This document shows, one piece after another, positions 8,786-17,592 of a stretch of DNA of 39,526 nt (the stretch's first letter is position 1; the number at the start of each line of letters is the position of its first letter). This DNA is from Rhodospirillaceae bacterium (GTDB lineage Bacteria > Pseudomonadota > Alphaproteobacteria > UBA8366 > GCA-2717185): positions 50,776 to 90,301 of the forward strand of contig PBDC01000051.1 in the NCBI GenBank assembly GCA_002717185.1. The letters are read 5' to 3'. The position numbers and the translations under genes were made by a program. Under the pieces are notes generated by a model, which was not told the origin of the DNA, made no database searches, and saw nothing but the letters and a program-made list of their open reading frames with translations.

Positions 8786-9946
8786 TTACCCTTTGAAATG
8801 CTTCTCCAGCCGGCAGATCGCGGCGTCCAGCACTTCGTCTTTCTTTGAAAAACAAAACCGAACGAAGTGCTTTGGCCCGTTTTCTAGATAGAAAGCGCTA
8901 ACCGGCACCGCTGTGACGCCGGCCTCCGTTGTGATGTGCTGGCAAAAATCCTCATCGTCTCCCTTGAAGCCGAGCGGCCGGAAATCCGCAAACATGAAAT
9001 AGGTGCCCTGGCAGTCAATTACGCGGAAACCGAGTCTACTCAGACCCGCAGCAAATCGGTCCCGCTTGGTCTGCATCTCATATGACAGGTTCTGGAAATA
9101 GGCATCGTCCTTGCCAAGGCCATAAGCCACTGCCTTCTGCAGGTTGGGTGGCGTAGTGAAGGTGACAAACTGGTGCGCCTTGGCAATCGGCGCCAGAACT
9201 TCTGGTGCAGCCGTTGCGTAACCCACCTTCCAACCGGTAAGGGAAAAGGTCTTGCCAGCCGATCCAATCTTTATCGCGCGGTCTCTCATGCCCGGCAACG
9301 TGATCAGAGGCGTGTGACCACGCCCGTCGAAGGCGATATGTTCATAGACCTCATCACATACCGCGTAGGCGTCATGTGCAACCACCAACTCGGCAATGAA
9401 GGTCAATTCGTCGTGGGTGAACACCTTGGCCGCAGGGTTCATTGGGTTGTTAAGTAGGATCAGCTTTGTCTTTGCCGTGAATGCGGCCCGTAGCGCCTCA
9501 CGTGGCAAAGTCCAGTCAGGTGGCTCGATCCGCACCATTTTCGGCACACCGCCGGCACGGCGGATTATCGGCAGATAACAATCGTAGAGCGGTTCGATCA
9601 GCACCACCTCGTCGCCTGGCTCGATTAATCCCAACATACAGCCAGTCAACACTTCTGTGGCACCAGATGCCACCATCACTTCGGTCTGCCAATCGACATC
9701 AAGACCGTAATGATGCTGGCCGTGCGCAGCCACGGCCTGCCGTAACTCGGGAATGCCCAGCATTGGTGGGTATTGGTTTGGGCCTTCCATCAACGCATCG
9801 GCAGCAGCCTGACGTACATCTTCCGGACCGTCCTCATCGGGGAAGCCTTGCCCCAAATTTATAGACTGATATTCGATGGCAAGGCGTGACATTGCCTCGA
9901 ACACGGTGGTTCCATAACCAGATAGGATAGTGTTTGCTTGCTTCAC
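8786..9946 (-). CDS. Class I/II aminotransferase (methionine/kynurenine aminotransferase-like)
   Basis: PLP enzyme of 386 residues. Visible motifs are INLGQGFPDEDGPEDV near the N-terminus, GPNQYPPMLGIPELRQAVA, VASGATEVLTG, LNNPMNPAAKVF, CDEVYEHIAFDG and the Schiff-base Lys232 in SAGKTFSLTGWKVGY. The QGFPD start and NNPMNPAAKVF resemble the YbdL and kynurenine aminotransferase branch, which transfers amino groups from methionine or aromatic amino acids to keto acids. A GTG at 9946 preceded by GGCGGAGGCGAAAG is the likely start; an upstream in-frame start at 9976 would put the ribosome site inside the gene. It is monocistronic as far as seen and faces a 532 bp gene-free region upstream. Confidence 0.88.
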   Translation of the reverse strand: MKQANTILSGYGTTVFEAMSRLAIEYQSINLGQGFPDEDGPEDVRQAAADALMEGPNQYPPMLGIPELRQAVAAHGQHHYGLDVDWQTEVMVASGATEVLTGCMLGLIEPGDEVVLIEPLYDCYLPIIRRAGGVPKMVRIEPPDWTLPREALRAAFTAKTKLILLNNPMNPAAKVFTHDELTFIAELVVAHDAYAVCDEVYEHIAFDGRGHTPLITLPGMRDRAIKIGSAGKTFSLTGWKVGYATAAPEVLAPIAKAHQFVTFTTPPNLQKAVAYGLGKDDAYFQNLSYEMQTKRDRFAAGLSRLGFRVIDCQGTYFMFADFRPLGFKGDDEDFCQHITTEAGVTAVPVSAFYLENGPKHFVRFCFSKKDEVLDAAICRLEKHFKG

Positions 9947-10478
9947 GCTTTCGCCTCCGCCTTGGCAAGAAAACAAGCGCTGAGATTAGCACCAGCACGT
10001 CCCCAAAAATAAAGTTTCCCATGCTGCGATGGGAATTTTTTTTAAAGATCAACACTGAATTGAAACGCAGACTAGCCCGCGTGTTCCAGCCTAGTAAACA
10101 GAGCAACTGTCACGACGACCGGGGTTTCACTAACCCTCGCTCTCGTCTCAACAACGGGGTTACAGCGGTTGCACTGCAGATTTAGTGGTAGTTACTAAGT
10201 TTAAAGCATTGTCTTCTATGTTACCGAAATCAATCCGTACGTGAAACGCCGTCCCTGCGGCAAAAATTTCATCTTTCATGATCGAATTCTGCACAGCCCA
10301 TACCATTCTCCTTTAAGCAGCCTTCTTCTCTACCCTTGTTATACAAAATGGGTTTCGTGAACCTTTTTTCCCCAAATGAGGGGTGTTTCCAATTGCGGGA
10401 GAGGGCGGCTATGTTGGCAGTGGGCCTTGGAATAAAGACCTGAGACCCGCTTGTCTGAAATTTCAACCGGACTAAATT
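9947..10478. other. Gene-free interval of 532 bp
   Basis: Between the divergent aminotransferase and molybdoenzyme genes I see no credible coding sequence on either strand. The stretch is more AT-rich than its surroundings and holds a hairpin followed by a T run (10016-10043). It should carry both divergent promoters; an 11-base near-palindrome TTGTTATACAA at about 10338-10348 contains a TATAC that could serve as a -10 element, but no matching -35 stands out. I checked for riboswitch-like leaders ahead of the aminotransferase and recognised none. Confidence 0.5.
10016..10043 (+). terminator. Rho-independent terminator-like hairpin in a gene-free region
   Basis: Stem TTCCCAT (10016-10022) pairs perfectly with ATGGGAA (10029-10035) around GCTGCG and is followed by eight T residues on the plus strand. 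On the minus strand the same stem is followed by ACTTTATTTTT, so it could act in either direction. No annotated plus-strand gene ends just before it, which makes it either a leader attenuator for the minus-strand aminotransferase, the end of an unrecognised small transcript, or a relic. Confidence 0.5.
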
Positions 10479-12782
10479 ATGGGAAATATTCGGCATAGTG
10501 CCCACTGGGGTGCATTTACGGCACAAGTTGATGACGGTCGTGTCGTCGGTGTCAAACCATTTAAGGAAGACCCAAATCCAACCCCAATTCTAAAAGGCAT
10601 GGCGGAGGCGCTTTACCACGACTGCCGCGTAGCGGAGCCCATGATCCGCAAAGGGTGGCTAGAAAACGGTCCCGGCGGCAAACGAGAGCTACGAGGCGGT
10701 GATCCCTTTATCCCAGTCTCCTGGGAAAAAGCCCTCGATCTAGTCGCCGACGAACTCGTCCGGGTGAGGCGCGAACACGGCAATGAAGCAATCTTCGGAG
10801 GCTCATACGGGTGGGCGAGCGCCGGACGCTTTCATCATGCCAAGACCCAGCTTCAGCGTTTTTTGAATTGCCACGGCGGCTTCACGGCACAAATGCACAG
10901 CTATTCCATCGCCGCGGGGCTCGCAATTATTCCGCATATATTGGGAGACCTGCGATCGCTGCGCGCGGTCAGTTCGTGGCGCGACATCATGGAGAACACA
11001 GAACTGCTGGTCGCATTTGGCGGGATCGGGACGAAGAACGCCCAAGTCGAGCCCGGTGGTGCTGGCGAGCATTCGACTGAAAAATGGCTGCGGCGCATTG
11101 TTGAGGCCGGTGTTGAAATGGTCAGCATAACGCCACTGAGCGACGACACGCCGGATTATATGAACGCTAAATGGCTGGCGCCTCGACCAAATTCTGATGT
11201 CGCACTAATGCTTGGCTTAGCCCACACTCTAGTGTCAGAAGGACTGCACAACCCGGCCTTCCTGCAAAAATATTGCACTGGATTCGCGCGCTTCGAGCCC
11301 TATCTACTGGGCGCGACAGACGGCCAACCGAAAGACGCTAACTGGGCCGCAGCCATTACTGGGGTCGACGCCGATACCATTCGCAAACTAGCACGGAGCA
11401 TGGCATCGAAGCGCACCATGATCACAACCGCCTATTCCCTGCAGCGCGGCGATCATGGCGAACAGACCTGGTGGATGACGGCCGTACTCGGGGCCATACT
11501 CGGCCAGGTTGGCCTGCCAGGCGGCGGTTTCGGCTTCGGCTATGGCAGCATGCAGGGTCAAGGCAACCCCATCGACCCTATTTCCGCCCCAAATCTAGCC
11601 GCTGGTTCCAACCCAACCAGCAGCTTTATCCCGGTTGCGCGCATCGCCGATCTGCTGCTGCATCCGGGCGAAGATTACCAGTTCAACGGCGAGACCCGGA
11701 CCTACCCAGACACACGGATGATTTACTGGTGCGGTGGCAACCCATTCCACCATCACCAGGACCTTAACCGGCTGGTGCATGCCTTTCAGCAACCAGAAAC
11801 AATCATTGTGCACGAGCCCTGGTGGACGGCAACCGCGCGTCACGCGGATATTGTCCTGCCTGCAACGACGACCCTAGAAAGAAACGATATCGGGTCAAGC
11901 TCCCGCGATCGCTACATCCTGGCCATGGAAAAGGCCGTCGATCCAGTCGGCGATGCGCGCAACGATTTCGACATTTTCTCAAGTTTGGCCAAGCGACTTG
12001 GGTACACTGAGGCCTTCACCGAAGGTCGCAATGAGAGGGAATGGCTACGACATCTCTACGATGTTGCCCGACAGCAGGCCGCCCGCAACAAGGTCGAACT
12101 GCCTGATTTCGACACATTCTGGGAGGACGGTTATGTCGAAGTCCCAGAGCCCGACCACGCAAAGGTCGTGTTCGCCGAGTTCCGCACCGATCCGGAGGCG
12201 AATAAGCTGCGCACTCCGTCTGGCAAAATCGAGATATTTTCGGAGAAAATCGATAGCTTCGGTTATGACGATTGCCCGGGGCATCCGGTGTGGCTCGAAC
12301 CGGTCGAATGGCTCGGTGGCGAAGAGGTGGCAAAGTTCCCACTGCACCTGATGTCCAACCAGCCAGCAACACGTCTGCACGCACAAATGGACTGCGCCGG
12401 AGCGAGCCGTGAGTCAAAAATCAAGGGTCGGGAGCCAGCGGCAATACATCCCGACGAAGCTGCAGCGCGTGGCATACAAGAAGGCGATGTCATCCGCATC
12501 TTTAACGATCGCGGCGAAACCCTGGCCGGTATCACCCTGTCCAATGCAGTGATGCCCGGCGTTGTGCGGTTGGCCACGGGAGCCTGGTACGACCCAGCCG
12601 AACCCGGCAGGGTTGGTACCATGGACAAGCACGGCAATCCGAACGTACTAACGCTCGATCGTGGCACCTCGCAATTAGCGCAGGGCCCGATCGCACACAG
12701 TACTCTGGTCGAGGTCGAACGCTACGATGCCGAGCTACCGGCGATCACCGCTTTCACCGGGCCGGTTGCTGAGGCCCCGTGA
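10479..12782 (+). CDS. Molybdopterin-dependent S/N-oxide reductase family protein (BisC/DMSO reductase type)
   Basis: Large molybdoenzyme of 767 residues of the DMSO reductase family, closest in style to biotin sulfoxide reductase and TMAO/DMSO reductases. It begins directly with the family's first beta domain (HWGAFTAQVDDGRVVGVKPF), has no TAT signal and no N-terminal cysteine cluster motif, so it should be cytoplasmic and lack an Fe-S cluster. Ser114 in SYGWASAGRFHH is the expected Mo ligand of the serine-coordinated subgroup. Later pieces include GGNPFHHHQDLNRL, HEPWWTATARHADIVLPATTTLER with NDIGSSSRDRY, and the C-terminal MSNQPATRLHAQMD cofactor-binding domain. No separate electron-donor subunit adjoins it. 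It heads a four-gene operon and overlaps the methyltransferase start by 4 bp. It may reduce a sulfoxide or N-oxide, or work oxidatively; sequence does not settle this. Confidence 0.9.
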   Translation: MGNIRHSAHWGAFTAQVDDGRVVGVKPFKEDPNPTPILKGMAEALYHDCRVAEPMIRKGWLENGPGGKRELRGGDPFIPVSWEKALDLVADELVRVRREHGNEAIFGGSYGWASAGRFHHAKTQLQRFLNCHGGFTAQMHSYSIAAGLAIIPHILGDLRSLRAVSSWRDIMENTELLVAFGGIGTKNAQVEPGGAGEHSTEKWLRRIVEAGVEMVSITPLSDDTPDYMNAKWLAPRPNSDVALMLGLAHTLVSEGLHNPAFLQKYCTGFARFEPYLLGATDGQPKDANWAAAITGVDADTIRKLARSMASKRTMITTAYSLQRGDHGEQTWWMTAVLGAILGQVGLPGGGFGFGYGSMQGQGNPIDPISAPNLAAGSNPTSSFIPVARIADLLLHPGEDYQFNGETRTYPDTRMIYWCGGNPFHHHQDLNRLVHAFQQPETIIVHEPWWTATARHADIVLPATTTLERNDIGSSSRDRYILAMEKAVDPVGDARNDFDIFSSLAKRLGYTEAFTEGRNEREWLRHLYDVARQQAARNKVELPDFDTFWEDGYVEVPEPDHAKVVFAEFRTDPEANKLRTPSGKIEIFSEKIDSFGYDDCPGHPVWLEPVEWLGGEEVAKFPLHLMSNQPATRLHAQMDCAGASRESKIKGREPAAIHPDEAAARGIQEGDVIRIFNDRGETLAGITLSNAVMPGVVRLATGAWYDPAEPGRVGTMDKHGNPNVLTLDRGTSQLAQGPIAHSTLVEVERYDAELPAITAFTGPVAEAP

Positions 12783-13786
12783 CCGGGAAGCGGGTTGACA
12801 CCGTCCGGCTGCAAAACCTCGCAATGGGGTTCTGGCAGTCGGCCAGCCTGATGTCAGCGATCGAGCTCGGCCTGTTCACGGCAGTGGCGAAAGGCGCCGG
12901 CACGGCAGCGGAGATCGGTGCAGCCGCCGGCATCACTGAACGTAACGCGGACCGGCTGGCAACCGTGTGCCGCGCCATGGGTCTACTAGAAACCAGTGAC
13001 GACGGCCGTTACCGCAATGCACCGGACGTCGAACGATTTCTGGTTGAGGGCGAGTCGGCTTATGCTGGTCCATGGCTGCTGTTCACCAAACCGCGTTGGG
13101 AAAAATTTCGCAACCTGACCGAATATCTACGTCAACCAGAAGAAAAAATTCTCGGCCAGTATGAAGGGCTAACCGTCGAAGCAGCGCGCAAGATGCACGA
13201 GGCGACCTACAGTGTGGGTATGGGCGCGGCGCGGCGCTTTGTGCACCAAGTCGACCTATCGCAACGCAAAAAAATTATCGATCTGGGCGGCGGCTCCGGC
13301 GCCTACAGCATCACAGCCGCAAAAGCACATCCGCACCTTCAAGCAGTCGTCTTCGACCTACCACCTGTGGCCGAGGTGGCACGCGAATACATCGCCGAAC
13401 ATGGCGTCGAAGACCGGGTGTGCGCCGTCGGCGGCGACTTTACCACGGACGAATTCCCCCCAGACTGCGATGTCGCGATCATGGCGAGTAATCTGCCGCT
13501 ATACAGCCGAGAGATCATTGGGCAGGTGATTCTTCGCACCTTTGAAGCTTTAGCCCCGGGCGGGGAAATGCACCTTATCGGCGAAATGCTGAGGGACGAT
13601 CGCAGCGGACCGATCGGACCAGCGTTGTGGGGGCTGGCCGAATCCATCAATGGTAGTACCGGCATGGCGCACACAGAAGCCGACTGCATTGGCTATTTTA
13701 AAGCGGCTGGATTCGAAAAGGTCATCATCAACGATTTCATTTCGGGCACACTCAGCCGCATTGTAGGCAAAAAGCCCGGAGGATGA
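12779..13786 (+). CDS. SAM-dependent methyltransferase, O-methyltransferase family 2 type
   Basis: Methyltransferase of 335 residues. The N-terminal 90 residues form a winged-helix dimerisation domain (GFWQSASLMSAIELGLF, AAEIGAAAGITERNADRLATVCRAMGLL). The Rossmann domain begins at IIDLGGGSGAYSI with the SAM-binding glycines at 170-174, followed by VVFDLPPVAEVAREYI and LPLYSREIIGQVILRTFEALAPGGEM. The same fold includes hydroxyneurosporene, acetylserotonin and phenol O-methyltransferases. It starts with GTG inside the GTGA overlap with the molybdoenzyme stop, so the two should be translationally coupled. Methyl transfer to O, N or S of the molybdoenzyme substrate or product is possible but unproven. 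Confidence 0.88.
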   Translation: MTGKRVDTVRLQNLAMGFWQSASLMSAIELGLFTAVAKGAGTAAEIGAAAGITERNADRLATVCRAMGLLETSDDGRYRNAPDVERFLVEGESAYAGPWLLFTKPRWEKFRNLTEYLRQPEEKILGQYEGLTVEAARKMHEATYSVGMGAARRFVHQVDLSQRKKIIDLGGGSGAYSITAAKAHPHLQAVVFDLPPVAEVAREYIAEHGVEDRVCAVGGDFTTDEFPPDCDVAIMASNLPLYSREIIGQVILRTFEALAPGGEMHLIGEMLRDDRSGPIGPALWGLAESINGSTGMAHTEADCIGYFKAAGFEKVIINDFISGTLSRIVGKKPGG

Positions 13787-14694
13787 GCATGGACGATCTC
13801 GCTATCGTCGACGCGCACCACCATCTCTGGGACTTGAATGGGCTGCATTACCCGTTCTTGACGGACGAACCAAAAGAAAATTTTTTCCTTGGCGACAATT
13901 CACCTATCCGCAAGAACTTCCTGCCCGAGGACTACCGCCGTGTATCCGCAAGACACAATGTGATCAAGACAGTTCATGTCGAAGCCGAATGCAACCGTAA
14001 CAGCCAGGTCGCCGAGTCGGAGTGGATCAGCGAAATCAACGCTGAACATGGCTTTCCTAATGCGATCGTCGCACACTCATGGTTCGATGAGGAAAATTCG
14101 GAGGAGATCTTAGCCAGTCAGGCGGCGATACCCCTGGTTCGCGGCATCCGCTCGAAGCCGGTGACGGCGCCGAACCCTAACAGCAAACAGCCAGGCGCCC
14201 CGCGCACCATGCAGGACCCCAAATGGCTGGACGGGTTCTCCCTGCTAGAGAAATACGATCTGTCCTGGGATTTGCGTGTTCCTTGCTGGCATCTAGAAGA
14301 AGCGGCAGAGGTCGCGAAAAGCTTTCCCAGGACCCGCATTATCCTAAACCATACGGGGTTTCCCTGGGACCGCAGCAAAGACGGTCTCGCCCTATGGCGT
14401 TACGGCATGCAAGCGTTGGCCGACATGCCCAACGTGCATCTTAAGGTCTCGTGCCTTTGCCTGCCGGATGGGCCATGGACGTTGGAACACAATCGGCCAA
14501 TCGTGCTTGAGGCGATAGACATATTCGGTGTGGACCGTTGCATGTTCGCCAGCAACTATCCGGTCGACGGGCTGCGGGCAAGCTTTGATCTAATCTACAC
14601 TTCCTTCAAGACCATTGTCGCCCACTTCCCGCGTGACGATCAGGAGAAACTATTTTCCCGGAACGCGATGGCATTCTACCGCATCGATACGTAA
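13783..14694 (+). CDS. Amidohydrolase 2 family protein
   Basis: Metal-dependent TIM-barrel hydrolase or decarboxylase of 303 residues. The first-strand metal motif is DAHHHLWDL (His12-His14 region), a later HTGFPWD strand carries another likely ligand His, and FASNYPVDG near the end matches the conserved SNxP segment of the 2-pyrone-4,6-dicarboxylate lactonase-like branch. Typical reactions are lactone hydrolysis or non-oxidative decarboxylation. The ATG at 13783 overlaps the methyltransferase stop by 4 bp (ATGA); a second ATG at 13789 is also possible. It is gene three of the molybdoenzyme operon and may open a lactone or amide ring in the pathway. Confidence 0.88.
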   Translation: MSMDDLAIVDAHHHLWDLNGLHYPFLTDEPKENFFLGDNSPIRKNFLPEDYRRVSARHNVIKTVHVEAECNRNSQVAESEWISEINAEHGFPNAIVAHSWFDEENSEEILASQAAIPLVRGIRSKPVTAPNPNSKQPGAPRTMQDPKWLDGFSLLEKYDLSWDLRVPCWHLEEAAEVAKSFPRTRIILNHTGFPWDRSKDGLALWRYGMQALADMPNVHLKVSCLCLPDGPWTLEHNRPIVLEAIDIFGVDRCMFASNYPVDGLRASFDLIYTSFKTIVAHFPRDDQEKLFSRNAMAFYRIDT

Positions 14695-14705
14695 GGAGCC
14701 GTATT

Positions 14706-15647
14706 ATGGCCAACTCTCTCACCATCAACGCCAACCCGGAAACTGTGCATTGGGCTTTCTTCGACGCGGCCCTGTCGCCGGTTGCCACAATCGACTCTGG
14801 CGACACGTTGACCCTAAACACAGTATCCGGCGGCCCAGATATACTACCTGACAACAGCTTCGAGATCCTTCCCGAGCATCTCGAGATCCATGACAATGTA
14901 ACCCCGGGCGGGGCCGGACACATCATGACTGGCCCTGTAGCAATCCGCGGCGCAACACCAGGTGATATGCTTGAGGTGCGTATTCTCGACGTCTCGTTGC
15001 GCACTGATTGGGGCTGGAACCGCATACGTCCACTATCCGGCACTTTGCCAGAAGATTTTCCCACCTTAACTTTAAATCATCTGCGCCTCGACCGAGAGAA
15101 GATGGTGGGGCAAATGCCCTGGGGCGTAGAACTGCCGCTCAGCCCGTTCTTCGGCGTAATGGGCGTCGCCCCACCGCCAGAATGGGGGCGCATCACCTCA
15201 ATCATTCCACGCGCCCACGGCGGCAATCTTGATATCAAGGCGCTTGGCGCCGGCACGACGCTTTACCTCCCCGTCTTTAATGACGGTGCGCTGTTTTCTG
15301 CAGGTGATGGACATGCGGTACAGGGCGACGGTGAAGTTAATGGCACAGCCATCGAGACCTGCCTCAGCGGTACCTTCCAACTAATCCTGCACAAGAACAC
15401 GCCGATCGCGATGCCGCGAGCGGAGAACGAAACCGACTACTTCACCATTGGCATCGATCCTAACCTCGACAATGCGGCCAAACAGGCGCTGCGCGAGATG
15501 ATTGCGCTGATCCATGAGAAGACCAACCTGTCCAAGGAAGACGCATACATGCTGTGCAGCCTGGCAGCAGATCTGCGGATCAGCCAGACTGTGAACGTGC
15601 ACAAGGGTGTCCATGTCATGCTAAAAAAGAGCGCCCTCCACGGCTGA
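14706..15647 (+). CDS. Acetamidase/formamidase family amidase
   Basis: Protein of 313 residues of the FmdA/AmdA fold. Recognisable parts are the N-terminal HWAFFDAALSPVATIDSGDTL, TGPVAIRGATPGDMLEVRI, GGNLDIKALGAGTTLYLPVF and GALFSAGDGHAVQGDGEVNGTAIET, the last being the most conserved block of the family and containing the metal- or catalysis-associated Asp, His and Glu. Known members release ammonia from formamide, acetamide or related amides. An AAGGAG site 7 bases before the ATG makes the start firm. It is the last gene of the operon begun by the molybdoenzyme (11 bp after the amidohydrolase), implying a C-N bond in the pathway substrate. Confidence 0.9.
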   Translation: MANSLTINANPETVHWAFFDAALSPVATIDSGDTLTLNTVSGGPDILPDNSFEILPEHLEIHDNVTPGGAGHIMTGPVAIRGATPGDMLEVRILDVSLRTDWGWNRIRPLSGTLPEDFPTLTLNHLRLDREKMVGQMPWGVELPLSPFFGVMGVAPPPEWGRITSIIPRAHGGNLDIKALGAGTTLYLPVFNDGALFSAGDGHAVQGDGEVNGTAIETCLSGTFQLILHKNTPIAMPRAENETDYFTIGIDPNLDNAAKQALREMIALIHEKTNLSKEDAYMLCSLAADLRISQTVNVHKGVHVMLKKSALHG

Positions 15648-15982
15648 TCAAGCTTCAAGTCTGCGGCAAGGTTGGACCACCCCATCGTCTACTTCGCTCC
15701 GCAGGTCGACCTATCGGAAGGCATAGCGCACTGTTATAGGAGCGGCACCTCGTTGGCTATACGTCCTTTGGACAAGGAGAAACTAGTCTCGGCATGCGAA
15801 GCGGAAATTTCCATCTTCGCGGTAAGGCATTCAGGTATTTAAAAAAACAGCGTTTCATTGGCGTTAAAGATAACGCTGGACTGCACCTTCTCGAAAGGTT
15901 GGGTGCCATCGTGAACGCCTTCATTGTTTTTTTAGCCTTGAGTAACTCGGCGGCGAAGACCTAACGATTACCGTGGCACGGC
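15648..15982. other. Convergent intergenic interval of 335 bp
   Basis: No credible gene lies between the ends of the convergent formamidase and LLM genes. The stretch includes an inverted repeat with 7-base arms CAGCGTT (15848-15854) and AACGCTG (15872-15878) separated by 17 bases, which may form a weak stem-loop, and a run of seven T at about 15927-15933 without a convincing GC-rich stem before it. Transcription from both sides probably ends here, but I cannot point to a definite terminator. Confidence 0.45.
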
Positions 15983-17047
15983 CTAGGTCTGAAACCGGGG
16001 AATAACCTTTTCACCTATCAAATCGATCGATCGCATAACTTGTTCGTGGGTGGTGTAGCCGGCCTGGATCATGAAAATGATTTGGTCGATGCCAGTGCGA
16101 GCCCAATTCTCCACAGTACGGCAGATCGTATCCGGGTTACCGCCGATCGCCATGCCGTTGTCAATGAGGTCATCGTTGCTCAACCCAGCCATTCGTGCTT
16201 TCACTTTTTCCACACCGCCCGCAGTCGCGAAACGCACCGGGTTTAGCTCCGCGTCATTGTCACCGTAATACCAGCGCGCTGCAGCACAGCCAACATCACG
16301 TCCGACCCGATCTTCCTTGTCGCAATAGGCGATGCCAAAGACTGCCGTCTGATGATTCGGCTTGCGAGCGGTGAAGGTAGTAGGATCCGTCGCCCTGACG
16401 ATAGCGTGATAGTTCTCGACCGCGGTCTTAGTATCGGCGATAGAACTGCGCGTTACCCCAACGACGCCGAAGCCCTGCAGAGCAGCCTGTTCGTATGTTT
16501 CAAAATTGGAAGCGGCCGTCCACAGCGGCGGGTGTGGTCGCTGGATCAAGCCAGGCACCATATGGCGAGCCGGCAGGCTCACATATTCGCCCTGGTAGCC
16601 TTCGAAATAGTCCGCGTCGAACAAATTGAGTACCACATCCAAATGTTCCCGCGCGACCTCCCTGCTCTCTGCAGGATCAAGTCCCATGCCTTCCGTAATG
16701 TAGCCGCTGGTGCCCCGCCCTGTGCCAAACTCAACCCGACCGTTGCTCAACACGTCAAGCGTCGCAACGCGCTCTGCTATGCTAACCGGGTTGTGGATCG
16801 GCATGAGAACAACACCCAGAGCTAACCGCAGTGTCTTGGTGCGTTGGCTTAGCGCCGCCAAGTACATGTCGGATGCGGGTGAATGCCCTATTTCAATGAA
16901 AAAATGCTGCTCCGTGATCCAATAGTACTCGAACCCTGCGGCTTCGGCCGCGACGCCCTGATCCAGACCGTTCCAAAAGGCGTTCCGCTCGGATGTCTCC
17001 GTCCAGGGCCTTGGAACCTGCAACTGGGTCATAAAACCGAATTTCAT
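15983..17047 (-). CDS. LLM class flavin-dependent monooxygenase
   Basis: Luciferase-like TIM-barrel protein of 354 residues. It begins MKFGFMTQLQVPRPW, followed by YYWITEQHFFIEIGHSPASD near residue 45, IAERVATLDVLSNGRVEFGTGRG near residues 90-115 and QRPHPPLWTAASNFETYE near residue 175. The PRPW start and overall layout resemble the LLM protein at 27454-28716, so the two are probably paralogues. It is transcribed after the ectoine-synthase-like gene with a 34 bp gap. Reduced FMN is the likely co-substrate; no partner reductase is encoded nearby. Physiological substrate unknown, perhaps a small N-heterocycle given the neighbour. Confidence 0.88.
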   Translation of the reverse strand: MKFGFMTQLQVPRPWTETSERNAFWNGLDQGVAAEAAGFEYYWITEQHFFIEIGHSPASDMYLAALSQRTKTLRLALGVVLMPIHNPVSIAERVATLDVLSNGRVEFGTGRGTSGYITEGMGLDPAESREVAREHLDVVLNLFDADYFEGYQGEYVSLPARHMVPGLIQRPHPPLWTAASNFETYEQAALQGFGVVGVTRSSIADTKTAVENYHAIVRATDPTTFTARKPNHQTAVFGIAYCDKEDRVGRDVGCAAARWYYGDNDAELNPVRFATAGGVEKVKARMAGLSNDDLIDNGMAIGGNPDTICRTVENWARTGIDQIIFMIQAGYTTHEQVMRSIDLIGEKVIPRFQT

Positions 17048-17081
17048 TACTAAGCTCCGCGCTTCCTTATTTGTAAACTCA

Positions 17082-17483
17082 TCAGTCTTGTTGGATCGGG
17101 TTTTCGATCAACGGGTATCCTCCAGATGCGTCGCGCGTCTCCGTACCAACGAGCGCCGGGTTAAAGATGCACACAAGTTCCAGCGCACTATCCGACCGCA
17201 ATACATGCGCATCATGCTTATCCAGCGCATACAGGGTTCCCGCCTCGATCGCATGCACGGTGCCGGTCGCTTCATCTTCGATGCTGCCCCGCCCGGTCAT
17301 GCAATACACAGCTTCCAGATGATGCTGGTAGCACATCTGCACCTCAACACCTGGCTTAAGCGTAGTCACGTTGAACGTAAACCCCATACCATCCTCCGCC
17401 AGCAGCAATCGTACACTCTTGCTACTGGGCGACGTTACGCAGCGACTGGTTCCGGCCGCGTCTTTTAGGTTTCTCACGATCAT
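17082..17483 (-). CDS. ectC: Orphan ectoine synthase-like cupin
   Basis: Cupin protein of 133 residues, the usual ectoine synthase length, starting MIVRNLKDAAGT as EctC does. EctC closes N-gamma-acetyl-diaminobutyrate into ectoine. The Fe ligands of the family are all present at canonical positions: Glu57 (HHLEAVYC), Tyr85 (GTLYALDKHD) and His93. Asn38, Thr40, Tyr52, Cys105, Phe107 and Glu115 also match, whereas the usual Trp near position 21 is Ser and the His near 117 is Arg. No ectA, ectB or ectoine transporter gene is present, so this is a solitary EctC. A GTG at 17522 could extend it by 13 residues. Located just upstream of an LLM monooxygenase, it may form or hydrolyse a small cyclic amidine other than ectoine, or act on environmental ectoine precursors. 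The symbol denotes homology only. Confidence 0.85.
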   Translation of the reverse strand: MIVRNLKDAAGTSRCVTSPSSKSVRLLLAEDGMGFTFNVTTLKPGVEVQMCYQHHLEAVYCMTGRGSIEDEATGTVHAIEAGTLYALDKHDAHVLRSDSALELVCIFNPALVGTETRDASGGYPLIENPIQQD

Positions 17484-17592
17484 TTCGGGTGCTCCCGTGT
17501 CAGGTAAAATGATCCCCTGCACCGGGCCGGTTTTCCCCTACAGCTCCGATGCGCCATAATAGAAACATACACTTACAATTATAGTGAGACGC

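Noticed and set aside
9947..10300. Possible SAM-type riboswitch ahead of the methionine aminotransferase-like gene
   Set aside because: I looked for the conserved helices and loops and found only a simple hairpin with a T run; nothing matched a riboswitch pattern I know.
8253..15754. Twelve-base string CGGCACCTCGTT present at 8253-8264 and again at 15743-15754
   Set aside because: Matches of this length are expected by chance among 39 kb, and the first copy is simply the leader and ribosome site of the PhyH gene.
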